A stretch of DNA of 64,000 nt from Rathayibacter sp. VKM Ac-2856. Its GTDB lineage: Bacteria; Actinomycetota; Actinomycetes; Actinomycetales; Microbacteriaceae. Below the pieces are notes generated by a model, which saw only the letters and a list, made by a program, of their open reading frames with translations, was not told the origin of the DNA and ran no database searches. Position numbers and translations under genes: made by a program. The DNA is taken from positions 124,001-188,000 of the forward strand of contig NZ_JABMLF010000004.1 of the NCBI RefSeq assembly GCF_013205055.1, in the 5' to 3' direction. Of this stretch, positions 41,462 through 49,299 are shown piece by piece. Each line of letters opens with the position of its first letter. The stretch's first letter is position 1.

Positions 41462-42340
41462 CTAGGAGCGCGCGTCGCGGTCGACGACGACCTCGTCGGT
41501 GCGGGTGGTGTCGGTGCGGGTGCGGGTGCCGTCGGCGTCGGGCTCGACGAGCTCGATCTCCTCGTGCGAGACGTCCGCCTCGACGGTGCGCTGCTCGGTG
41601 ACGGTCTCGGTGCCGAGCGAGACGCGCTCGACGGGGACCGTCTCCTTCGCGGTGACGACGCGCTCCTCGGTGAGGATCACCTCGTGCTCCTCCTCGCTGA
41701 GGTCGGGGCCGGCGAGCGCGTCGCCGGCGTTCGCCTCGGTGATCGGCTCGCGGGTCAGGGTGACCTCGTCGTGGCTGACCGGAACCGTCTTCGAGACCTG
41801 CTCGGTGACGATGTGCTTGCGCAGGCGGGCGCGGCCGGCCTCGACCCGCTCGGTGCCGACGCGCAGGCGCTCCTCGGAGCGGGTCATCGCGTCGTCGGTC
41901 GTCGGGCCGGAGGTGTCGTGGCCCTCGGTGCCGCGGTCGGTGCCGCGGTCGGTGTCCACGGAGCGGTCGACGTCGACGCCGCGGTCCGCGTCCTGGTCGT
42001 AGAGGGGCGCCTCGGTCGGCGCGGTCGTGCCGCCGAGCCCGTAGTAGGAGTAGAGGGCCTGCTCCTCGTCGGCGGAGAGCGAGCCGTCGTCGTCGATCCG
42101 CGGGGCGTCCTTGACGAAGGCCTTCTCGTAGCCGACGTGGAGGACGCCGCCCTCGAAGCTCGCATCCGCGAGCGGCGCGAAGGACTCCGAGGAGCCGAAC
42201 AGGCCGGTGCGGACGGTGACCCAGGTCGGGGTCTGCGTGCTGTCCTCGACGTAGACCTGGCCGACGGTGCCGATCTTGGCGTCGTCGGTGCCGTGGACGT
42301 CGGCGCCGATCAGGGTGTCAATGCTGCTGCTGTCGATCAT
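41462..42340 (-). CDS. PRC-barrel and DUF2382 domain stress protein
   Basis: The product is about 292 residues. An N-terminal PRC-barrel (GADVHGTDDAKIGTVGQVYV to about residue 80) is joined by an acidic linker with DRG repeats to a C-terminal DUF2382 domain (RSEERLRVGTERVEAGRARL; HEVILTEERVVTAKETVPVE; VTEQRTVEADVSHEEIELVE). Such proteins are widespread in Actinobacteria and Deinococci and linked to desiccation or oxidative stress. The start is at 42340 with a GAGAG-type site. Two palindromes upstream suggest control by the divergent TetR regulator. Confidence 0.9.
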   Translation of the reverse strand: MIDSSSIDTLIGADVHGTDDAKIGTVGQVYVEDSTQTPTWVTVRTGLFGSSESFAPLADASFEGGVLHVGYEKAFVKDAPRIDDDGSLSADEEQALYSYYGLGGTTAPTEAPLYDQDADRGVDVDRSVDTDRGTDRGTEGHDTSGPTTDDAMTRSEERLRVGTERVEAGRARLRKHIVTEQVSKTVPVSHDEVTLTREPITEANAGDALAGPDLSEEEHEVILTEERVVTAKETVPVERVSLGTETVTEQRTVEADVSHEEIELVEPDADGTRTRTDTTRTDEVVVDRDARS

Positions 42341-42486
42341 GGTGCTCTCTCTTCTCTCCCGGGACGGAGCCGCGGGGATCGCTGGTGGCGGGGGTCACCG
42401 GGGGCGGTGCAGGGCGGTGCGGAGGCGAAGCGGAACGAGGCGGACCGGCGCGGGGATCGCGGGGATCTCGATCCGGCAGCGGCGCA

Positions 42487-42523
42487 CTTACAGCGTAAGC
42501 CTCGGCAGAGCTTACGGTGTAAG
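42487..42523. promoter_or_regulatory. Paired TetR operators CTTAC-N3-GTAAG
   Basis: CTTAC-AGC-GTAAG at 42487-42499 and CTTAC-GGT-GTAAG at 42511-42523 are palindromes 24 bases apart, in the gap between the PRC/DUF2382 gene (minus) and the tetR gene (plus). The second extends to GCTTAC/GTAAGC. A third degenerate half (GTTACGGTGGAAG) follows at about 42528. Symmetry, spacing and context fit operators of the adjacent TetR-type repressor controlling both directions. Confidence 0.75.
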
Positions 42524-42601
42524 CGTTGTTACGGTGGAAGTGCTTGCCACCGCGGCACCGCACCTGGTATCCGGGCGGGGCGGGCGTTCCAGGAGGCGCG
42601 C

Positions 42602-43393
42602 ATGACCGAGAGCGACAAGAGCGGCAGCGAGAAGGCCGGCGACGAGAAGGCCCCGGCCGACAAGGCCGGCGGCGAGAAGTCCTCGAACGACAGGGCCCGC
42701 CGCAGCGGCTCCCCCGCGCGCAAGCTCAGCCGCGAGCTGATCGTCGCCACCGCCCTCGAGATGATCGACCGCACCGGCCCCGAGGCCCTGTCCATGCGGA
42801 CCCTCGCGCAGGAGCTGGGCGTCGAGGCGATGTCGCTCTACCGCTACGTCCACGGCAAGGAGGACCTCCTCGAGGGCGTCATCGCGCTGCTGATGCAGGA
42901 GCTGACCGTGCGCCTGGACGAGGCCGAGAGCCACCACTGGCAGGAGTTCCTGCAGACGGCCGCCCACGAGGTCCGCCGCATCGCGACCGACCACCCCAGG
43001 GCCTTCCCGCTGGTCGCGACCCGCCACCCCGCGGCCCCGTGGCTCCGCCCGCCGCTGCGCAGCATCGAGGCCGTCAACACGTTCCTCCGCTCCCTCACCG
43101 GCAGCGGCCTGACCGACGCCCAGGCGGTCGGCGCCTACCGCTCGTTCAGCAGCTTCCTGCTGGGCCAGCTGCTGCTGCAGGCCGTGGTCCAGGGCGCCGA
43201 GACCTCGCCGACGGACCTCCCGCTCGACGAGGGCGACGCGACCATCCCGCAGGGCGACGGGAACGTCTCCCTCGACGTCGCGCCCGAGGTGCGGCGGCTG
43301 CGCGGCCTGCTCAGCGAGGACCACAGCGACGAGGAGTTCGAGATCTCGCTCGAGGTGCTGCTCGACCGGCTCGACCGGGAGCTCTCGCAGTAG
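42602..43393 (+). CDS. TetR-family regulator (TetR_C type)
   Basis: The product is about 263 residues with an unusually long Lys/Glu/Ser-rich N-terminal tail of about 35 residues. The TetR helix-turn-helix follows (LIVATALEMIDRTGPEALSM, ELGVEAMSLYRYVHGKEDLL), then a TetR-type ligand domain. The ATG at 42602 has AGGAGG upstream. It is divergent from the DUF2382 operon, and two palindromic operators lie in between; it probably represses that operon and itself. The ligand is unknown. Confidence 0.88.
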   Translation: MTESDKSGSEKAGDEKAPADKAGGEKSSNDRARRSGSPARKLSRELIVATALEMIDRTGPEALSMRTLAQELGVEAMSLYRYVHGKEDLLEGVIALLMQELTVRLDEAESHHWQEFLQTAAHEVRRIATDHPRAFPLVATRHPAAPWLRPPLRSIEAVNTFLRSLTGSGLTDAQAVGAYRSFSSFLLGQLLLQAVVQGAETSPTDLPLDEGDATIPQGDGNVSLDVAPEVRRLRGLLSEDHSDEEFEISLEVLLDRLDRELSQ

Positions 43394-43472
43394 AGCGGCT
43401 GCGCGCGACCCCGCCGCCCGACCCCCAAAGGCCCGTTTGACGGTCCGCGGAGCCGGGCAGGACGATGGCCGC

Positions 43473-43994
43473 ATGTCCACTCTCGAGGAGCTGCGCGCCA
43501 CCGCCCACCCGATCCGGCTCCGGCTGCTCTCGCTGGTGACGGGGGCGGCGATGAGCGCCGCCGAGGCCGCGCGCGAGCTGCGGCTCTCGCAGGCGACCGC
43601 GAGCTACCACTTCCGCGTCCTCGAGCGGGCGGGACTCGTCAGCGTCGTCGAGACCGTGCGGCTGCGCGGCGGCGAGGCGAAGCGCTACCGGCACGAGTCC
43701 TCCGGGCAGCCGTTCGACGTGACCGCGACCGTCGAGGCCGGGCCCCGGGAGGAGCGGCAGCTGCACCTGGACGCGCTGATCGAGGAGCTGCGGCGCCGGT
43801 CCGCGGCGCGCGCCGACGGTCCGCAGCTGTCGACGGACGCCGAGCTCTGGGTCGATCCGGAGACCTGGCGGCGGGTCGTCCGCCACGTCGGCGAGGCGTC
43901 GGCGCTGCTGCATGCGGCGGCCCGCCCGCCGCGCAGCCCCGGGACGGCCCCGGTGTCGATGACGACCGCGATGTTCCCGCTGCGGCGGCCGTGA
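43473..43994 (+). CDS. ArsR-type helix-turn-helix regulator
   Basis: The product is about 173 residues. The N-terminal winged helix is of ArsR type (TAHPIRLRLLSLVTGAAMSA, RELRLSQATASYHFRVLERA), followed by a helical C-terminal half. Start at 43473: GACGAT lies six bases upstream and there is no close Shine-Dalgarno, so a leaderless transcript is likely. It overlaps the next gene as GTGA, which suggests that it regulates the exporter it is co-transcribed with. Confidence 0.85.
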   Translation: MSTLEELRATAHPIRLRLLSLVTGAAMSAAEAARELRLSQATASYHFRVLERAGLVSVVETVRLRGGEAKRYRHESSGQPFDVTATVEAGPREERQLHLDALIEELRRRSAARADGPQLSTDAELWVDPETWRRVVRHVGEASALLHAAARPPRSPGTAPVSMTTAMFPLRRP

Positions 43995-46078
43995 CCGCGC
44001 CGTCCGTGGGGCGGCGGCCCGGGCCCCTCGCGCACGCGCCGTTCCGCTGGCTGCTCGCCGCCCGGACGACCGGCGTGCTCGGCAACGCCGTCGCCCCGAT
44101 CGCCCTGGCCTTCGCCGTCCTCGACCTCACCGGCTCGCCGGCCGACCTCGGCCTCGTCGTCGCCGCGCGCTCCCTCGCCAACGTCGCCGTCCTGCTGCTC
44201 GGCGGAGTCCTCGCCGACCGGCTGCCCCGCTCCGTGATCCTCGTCGGCACCTCCCTCGCCGCCGCCGCGACCCAGGCGGTCGTCGCCGCACTCGTGATCA
44301 CCGGGACCGCGAGCATCCCCGCTCTCGTCGTGCTCGGCGTGCTGAACGGCGCCGTCGCGGCGATGAGCCTGCCCGCCGCGGCCGCCCTCGTGCCCGAGAC
44401 CGTGCCGGCCAGCGAGCTGCGGCCCGCCAACGCGCTCCTCCGCCTGGGCCTGAACGCCGGGACGGTCGTCGGCGCCTCGGGCGGAGCCGGCGTCGTGGCG
44501 CTCGTCGGGCCCGGCTGGGGACTGGCGGTCGACGCGGCCGGCTTCGCGCTCGCCGCTCTGCTGTACTCGCGGCTGCGCCTGCCTGCGGGGGCAGGCGGCT
44601 CGGTGCTCGCGGGCGGCTCGGTGCTCGCGGACCTCCGCGAGGGCTGGCGGGAGTTCACCCGCCGGCGCTGGGTCTGGATCGTCGTAGCCCAGTTCACCGT
44701 CCTCAACGCGGCGTTCGTCGGGGCGACCACCGTCCTCGGGCCGGTGATCGCCGATCAGTCCTTCGGGCGCGCGGCCTGGGGACTGGTCGTCGCCGCGCAG
44801 ACAGTCGGGCTCGCGATCGGCGCCGTGATCGCCCTGCGCTGGCGACCGCGGCGCGCGCTGGTGATCGGGGTCGCCCTGATGGCGGTGACCGCGGTCCCGG
44901 TCGCGGCCCTCGGCGTCGTCCCGGCGCTCCCCGCCCTGATCGTCGCCTTCGCGCTCGGCGGCGTCGCGCTCGAGGTGTTCGCCATCGCCTGGGACCAGTC
45001 GCTGCAGACCCACGTCCCCCGCGAGGCGCTCGCGCGGGTCTACTCGTACGACATGGTCGGCTCCTTCCTCGCCGTGCCGCTCGGCGAGGCGCTCGTCGGC
45101 CCCCTCGCCGAGCTCGTCGGCACGGAGGCGGTCCTGCTCTGCTGCGCGGCGATCATCGCGCTGGCCTCGCTCGTCGCCGCGAGCAGCAGGAGCGTGCGTG
45201 GCGTCGGCACCGCGCCGCCCGGCACAATGACGGGCATGGATGCCGAGACCCGCCCGCCCGCCGACGCTCCCACAGCGGCCGCCCCGCCCGCCGACGCCGA
45301 CGCCGCGACCGGCCGGTACGCGCACGGCCACCACGAGAGCGTCCTGCGCTCGCACCGCTGGCGCACCGCGGAGAACTCCGCGGCGTACCTGCTGCCGCAC
45401 CTGGCGCCCGGCGTCTCGATCCTCGACGTGGGCTGCGGCCCGGGGACCATCACCGTCGACCTCGCCGAGCGCGTCGCCCCGGGCCGCGTGGTCGGAGTGG
45501 ACGCCTCGGCCGACGTGATCGCGCAGGCCACCGCGCTCGACTCCCCCGCGGAGTTCGAGGTGGCGGACGCCTACGCGCTGCCGTACGCGGACGACTCCTT
45601 CGACGTCGTGCACGCCCACCAGGTGCTGCAGCACCTCACCCGCCCGGTCGACGCCCTGCGCGAGTGGGGCCGGGTCGGCCGCCTCGTCGCCGCGCGCGAC
45701 GTCGACTACGCCGGCGTCCTGATCCACCCCTTCACCGAGGGCCTGCAGGCCTGGGCCGCGCTCTACCAGCGCGTGCACCGCGCCTCCTCCGGCGAGCCCG
45801 ACGCGGGCCGCCGCCTGAAGGCCTGGGCGCGGGCGGCCGGCTTCGACTCCGTCGAGGTCACGGCCTCGCTCTGGGTGTTCGAGAACGCCGAGGACCGCGC
45901 CTGGTGGGGCGGGATGTGGGCGGACCGCTCGGTCTCCTCCTCCTTCGCGACCACCGCCCTCGAGCGCGGCTTCGCGACGCAGGCCGAGCTCGAGGCGATC
46001 AGCGAGGCCTGGCGCGCCTGGGCCCGCGACGACGACGGCTGGCTGTCGATGCCGCACGGCGAGCTGCTCGCGCGCTGA
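43991..46078 (+). CDS. MFS transporter apparently fused to a SAM-dependent methyltransferase
   Basis: One open frame of 695 codons. Residues about 1-405 form a 12-helix major facilitator transporter (EntS/MdtH-like; FRWLLAARTTGVLGNAVAPI at the start). Residues about 416-695 are a class I methyltransferase with motif I ILDVGCGPG near residue 480 and motif FEVADAYALPYADDSFDVVH. The join lacks a stop codon. An in-frame ATG at 45236 is preceded by CACAAT seven bases upstream, which would serve a separate leaderless methyltransferase, so the gene may give both a fusion and a free enzyme, or the two genes may simply have lost a stop between them. The GTG start overlaps the regulator gene. Confidence 0.8.
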   Translation: MTAPSVGRRPGPLAHAPFRWLLAARTTGVLGNAVAPIALAFAVLDLTGSPADLGLVVAARSLANVAVLLLGGVLADRLPRSVILVGTSLAAAATQAVVAALVITGTASIPALVVLGVLNGAVAAMSLPAAAALVPETVPASELRPANALLRLGLNAGTVVGASGGAGVVALVGPGWGLAVDAAGFALAALLYSRLRLPAGAGGSVLAGGSVLADLREGWREFTRRRWVWIVVAQFTVLNAAFVGATTVLGPVIADQSFGRAAWGLVVAAQTVGLAIGAVIALRWRPRRALVIGVALMAVTAVPVAALGVVPALPALIVAFALGGVALEVFAIAWDQSLQTHVPREALARVYSYDMVGSFLAVPLGEALVGPLAELVGTEAVLLCCAAIIALASLVAASSRSVRGVGTAPPGTMTGMDAETRPPADAPTAAAPPADADAATGRYAHGHHESVLRSHRWRTAENSAAYLLPHLAPGVSILDVGCGPGTITVDLAERVAPGRVVGVDASADVIAQATALDSPAEFEVADAYALPYADDSFDVVHAHQVLQHLTRPVDALREWGRVGRLVAARDVDYAGVLIHPFTEGLQAWAALYQRVHRASSGEPDAGRRLKAWARAAGFDSVEVTASLWVFENAEDRAWWGGMWADRSVSSSFATTALERGFATQAELEAISEAWRAWARDDDGWLSMPHGELLAR

Positions 46079-46108
46079 GGGCGGGCGCGGCGGAACGCCG
46101 GGACGGGG

Positions 46109-46549
46109 TCAGCGGGGCGACTCGTCGGGCGTCTTCCGCTGCGCGACGAGCTGGCTCATCCTCTGCGGCGTGACACGGAGCACACGCGCCGCTTCCGCCT
46201 GAGTCAGCCGGTGATCGGCGAGCAGGGTTCGGGCGGCCTCGCGGCGCAGACGAGCGCTGCGCGCCATCGCCGCACGGCCCTCGCTCTCGGCGTGCTCGGC
46301 TTCAGTGAGAAGACCCGATACCTCGGCGGGCAGCTCGATCACGACGTCGATCGCACCCTCCCAGCTGTCCACTCCGAGCCAGTGCGCCGCGGCGTCGCGC
46401 ACGTCCTCGTCGAGCTCCTTGAGCGAGCGCGACTGCCCCATCGCCACGATCTCCGCGCCGGTCGGACCTTCGCTCGTGAGTGCGGGAATGGTGAACACCC
46501 ACCAGCGCCCCTCGCGGCGCGCTCGGGCTGCGATCGTCTCCTCGGTCAT
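46109..46549 (-). CDS. HicB-like antitoxin with C-terminal HTH, orphan
   Basis: The product is about 146 residues. The N-terminal half resembles a HicB partial RNase H fold (GRWWVFTIPAL, then SLKELDEDVRDAAAHWLGV), and the C-terminal part has a helix-turn-helix (LTQAEAARVLRVTPQRMSQL). The ATG at 46549 has GAGGAGG nine bases upstream. No HicA-like small dsRNA-binding protein is beside it in the window, so it is an orphan antitoxin or a free regulator. It opens a lower-GC, defence-like stretch. Confidence 0.75.
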   Translation of the reverse strand: MTEETIAARARREGRWWVFTIPALTSEGPTGAEIVAMGQSRSLKELDEDVRDAAAHWLGVDSWEGAIDVVIELPAEVSGLLTEAEHAESEGRAAMARSARLRREAARTLLADHRLTQAEAARVLRVTPQRMSQLVAQRKTPDESPR

Positions 46550-46662
46550 GCCGACCGACCTCCTCGTTCTCGTCTCATCGCCAGCTCGGCGGCGTTGCGG
46601 GGAAGGCGGCGACGATCCGCATCGACGCGCATCGAGCCGCGACCGTCCAGGGGAGAAGCCGA

Positions 46663-46944
46663 TCATGAAGCAGGGAGACGCAGGTTCTCCTGGCGCCGGA
46701 CGTCGCTCCGCAGAACTGCCCGGATGATCGGGAGAACGAGGACGTCGAACACGTACGGGTCCTTCGCGAGCTGGCGCGCGACGTCGGAGTCGGCGGGGGC
46801 GAGCTGGCCGGCGAAGTTGGAGGAAGCGGAGCCGATCCGTTCGCGGGTGCGATTCATGATCTGGTTCGCGAGCACGTTGCGGGACCAGCCGTGCTCGGCG
46901 GCGGCCGCCGCGTACCAGAGGCGGGCGTCGGGATCGTCGAGCTT
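46663..46944 (-). pseudogene. Remnant of a DUF1016 (YhcG/PDDEXK) nuclease
   Basis: The minus strand encodes DARLWYAAAAAEHGWSRNVL, then NFAGQLAPADSDVARQLAKD and PYVFDVL, the hallmark of the DUF1016 N-terminal domain. Just upstream (46945-46947) a TAG interrupts the pattern VLL-stop-KLDD where a Gln codon is expected. Sequence resembling the family stops about 40 bases further on and, at the other end, after YVFDVL. The fragment therefore has both ends lost and an internal stop. The intact family is about 340 residues and often lies in defence or mobile regions. Confidence 0.7.
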
Positions 46945-46976
46945 CTACAGCAGGACGATGTAACCCCGGGGCGGAG

Positions 46977-46993
46977 TCCAACAGCTTGTTGGA
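46977..46993. promoter_or_regulatory. Palindrome TCCAACA-N3-TGTTGGA
   Basis: Perfect 7-base arms around GCT. It lies at the boundary where similarity to DUF1016 ends and about 95 bases before the hypothetical gene at 47088. It shares core and spacing with the palindrome at 38827-38843. Operator or element end are both possible. Confidence 0.45.
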
Positions 46994-47087
46994 CCACCCA
47001 CCTGCTTGATATCTCAACAACCTAGCCACCGATCTGCTTCGCGGCGTGTCACGCTCCGAATGGAGTTGCTGGATGTACCGTGTAACT

Positions 47088-47825
47088 ATGACGACTGATG
47101 ATGCGGTTCAGGTACGGCTGGTCGCGGCACGCGAGATGCTCGAGGCCAACGGCTTCGCGGCTCTCCTCGGCGATTTGGTCCGAGATGTATGGCACAAGAA
47201 TGTGGCGAGATTCGATCGCGATCTCGGAGACAACGTCCGGGTCATCGCAACTCAGTCGGCGGAGAACCTGACCGTTCGACTGCTCCGTCTCATGGAGGAG
47301 TCTGAGCGCTGGCGTGCCACAGGGGTTACCGTGACGTTCGTCCGTGGATCGCTCCTCATCGAAGACCGCGGTCTTCGGATCCATCTGGCAAAGGTTCCCC
47401 AGGACTCGCGACGGCGACCCGATTGGCACCATGATTTCCCCTGGGCGAGTCAGAGCAACGTCCGCGCCGACGCTGCGGCGCGGGTCGACGAGGTCCGCCC
47501 GACCCCAGTGCAAGAGACCGGTATGGAGCCGCTCATCTCCGCTGATGGGCTGGGTGAGTACGGGAATGCCGACGACATCAACGAGTTCATCATTGTTTGG
47601 GCTGGCGAACTCGACGAGAACCCGCTGACGGCAGGCTGGATCGTGGTGCCTACCCTGAGGGACGCGCAGGTTCTCGCGCACGAAAAGATCTGGTTTGACG
47701 AGGGCGGTGGTTCGACTTTGGCCACACCGGTCGAACTGGATGACGCCCCGTCTGACGAGACGGAGCCAGACGTCCCGATCAAGATGAAGGCAGCGCGGAG
47801 ATCGGAGCATGTTGATGCCGTCTGA
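47088..47825 (+). CDS. Hypothetical protein upstream of XRE-ImmA/IrrE gene
   Basis: The product is about 245 residues, not recognised. It has no signal peptide or membrane helix. The N-terminal half is helical and charged (MEESERWRATGVTVTFVRGS); the middle has an aromatic stretch (RPDWHHDFPWASQSN) and the C-terminal half is acidic. Composition and codon use are clearly less GC-biased than the neighbours, suggesting transfer. TACCGT lies six bases before the ATG at 47088, so it is probably leaderless; an upstream GTG at 47046 is unsupported. It overlaps the protease gene by 17 bases, so the two form one operon and probably one functional unit. Confidence 0.75.
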   Translation: MTTDDAVQVRLVAAREMLEANGFAALLGDLVRDVWHKNVARFDRDLGDNVRVIATQSAENLTVRLLRLMEESERWRATGVTVTFVRGSLLIEDRGLRIHLAKVPQDSRRRPDWHHDFPWASQSNVRADAAARVDEVRPTPVQETGMEPLISADGLGEYGNADDINEFIIVWAGELDENPLTAGWIVVPTLRDAQVLAHEKIWFDEGGGSTLATPVELDDAPSDETEPDVPIKMKAARRSEHVDAV

Positions 47826-48960
47826 GTCGGACGCCCTGCAGCGGGCTCGGGCTCGGCGTTCCTCTGGGACGATGACTGACTTCGACGGGGGGAGACTTTC
47901 ACTGGCGCGTCGCCTGGCTCGACTACCGAGAACGGCGCTGGCGCAGGAGGCGGGGGTCTCCGCATCGGCCATCACACAATTCGAGCGTGAACAGAACAAC
48001 CCCACCCGGGCCGTTGCCGCAAAGCTCGCCCTGGCTCTTGGAGTGCCACTGGACTTTTTTGAAGAGGGTCTGCCTGTGCCACGAATTCCGGCTCAGAATG
48101 CTCACTTCCGCTCTCTACGATCTACGCCGGCTATCAGCCGTGATCGTGCGCTCGCTTTCGCGGAACTTGCGGCTGCGGTCGTCACCGTCCTTGAAGAGTA
48201 CGTCGATTTTCCCGAGTTGAACATCGAGACGCATGTGGTCGACAGCACCGTCTCGAGCGCTGAGATCGCAAACATCACCAACGACGTTCGTCGGGCGCTG
48301 AAAATTGGGCCCGGCCCGATCAACCACGTCGTTCGAACGCTCGAGGCCGCCGGTGTTATTGTGCTTGCGATGCCGGAGAACGTCGACTCGCGAGAGGTTG
48401 ACGCCTTCTCGACGGACACGGGGCAACGTCCCCTGGTACTCCTTTCGCCTGGGAAGAATGACCGAGCGCGGAGTCGATTTGATGCCGCGCATGAGCTCGG
48501 TCATCTCGTGATGCACCCGGACGTTGAGCCAGGATCAAAAATTGTCGAGGAACAAGCCCAGACCTTCGCCTCGCAATTTCTTGCACCTGACGATCAGCTC
48601 GTGCACGACTTGCCCATCAAACTCGATTGGAGCGCCCTGCTCGAGGCGAAGGCCAAATGGAAGATCAGCCTCCGTGCACTCGTTTTCAGGGCGCACCGTC
48701 TAGGCCTCTGGACCGACGCAGCCTACATGCGGGCGAACAAACAGCTCTCTCTAGAGGGCAACCCCGAACGCGGCAACCTAGGACCACGCGAGCAACCGGC
48801 CGCCCTCGGGCGGGCGATGGAAATGCTCGCCGACGCGGGTTACAGCGCCGAGTATCTCGCACGGGCAAGCCGACTGCCACTCTCGGCCCTAACGGAAGTA
48901 ACGAAGGCTGGCAGCGAGACCCGACTCACTCTCGCCGCAGCTGACTACAGCCGTGGGTAG
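47809..48960 (+). CDS. XRE-family regulator with ImmA/IrrE zinc protease domain
   Basis: The product is about 383 residues. Residues about 30-80 are an XRE helix-turn-helix (RTALAQEAGVSASAITQFER). The ImmA/IrrE domain carries the zinc motif HELGH at residues 228-232 (RFDAAHELGHLVMH) and the downstream EEQAQTFASQFLAP that supplies the third ligand. Such fused proteins cleave or sense repressors in mobile elements and serve as toxins or antitoxins in some two-gene defence systems. The ATG at 47809 follows GGAG, within the end of the previous gene. GC content is lower than in flanking genes. Confidence 0.88.
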   Translation: MLMPSESDALQRARARRSSGTMTDFDGGRLSLARRLARLPRTALAQEAGVSASAITQFEREQNNPTRAVAAKLALALGVPLDFFEEGLPVPRIPAQNAHFRSLRSTPAISRDRALAFAELAAAVVTVLEEYVDFPELNIETHVVDSTVSSAEIANITNDVRRALKIGPGPINHVVRTLEAAGVIVLAMPENVDSREVDAFSTDTGQRPLVLLSPGKNDRARSRFDAAHELGHLVMHPDVEPGSKIVEEQAQTFASQFLAPDDQLVHDLPIKLDWSALLEAKAKWKISLRALVFRAHRLGLWTDAAYMRANKQLSLEGNPERGNLGPREQPAALGRAMEMLADAGYSAEYLARASRLPLSALTEVTKAGSETRLTLAAADYSRG

Positions 48961-49008
48961 GTTCTTCGAGTAGGTGCCGTTGGTCGCTGGGGTCGACGGT
49001 GCTATTCC

Positions 49009-49021
49009 TAAACCGGGTTTA
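49009..49021. terminator. Small palindrome TAAACCGGGTTTA after the protease gene
   Basis: Arms of six around a single G, 49 bases after the ImmA/IrrE stop codon, followed by AATTTGAC. It may be a weak terminator or an operator. The rest of the 339-base gap up to 49300 holds no gene or RNA that I can support. Confidence 0.35.
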
Positions 49022-49299
49022 ATTTGACTCGCTGAACGTTGCGCGGCTCGGAGAAGTCGTCTCGGGAGCGGATGCTCATGGTTCCCCTTCCGCGGAGTCA
49101 CAGGTACATGTCCGGCTGCGGCGGCGGTGCAACATCCGTGTCGGCGGGAATCGGTCGGTCGGCGACCGCGGCGCCCGGGCGCGGCTCTCCGTGTCCGGGC
49201 AGGATCCATCGCGCCAGGATCTTCCGCAAGGGGCGGCCGCCGTTCCGCTGGGCGCGGACAGGGGTGCGCGGCCTGCATGCCGTCCGGTTCAGTGGAGGG

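Noticed and set aside
40069-42340. Classical MscS channel gene
   Set aside because: The membrane protein has CmpX-type helices but no MscS beta domain, so the channel name was not used.
46109-46549. Complete HicAB toxin-antitoxin pair
   Set aside because: No HicA-sized gene with the conserved His lies on either side.
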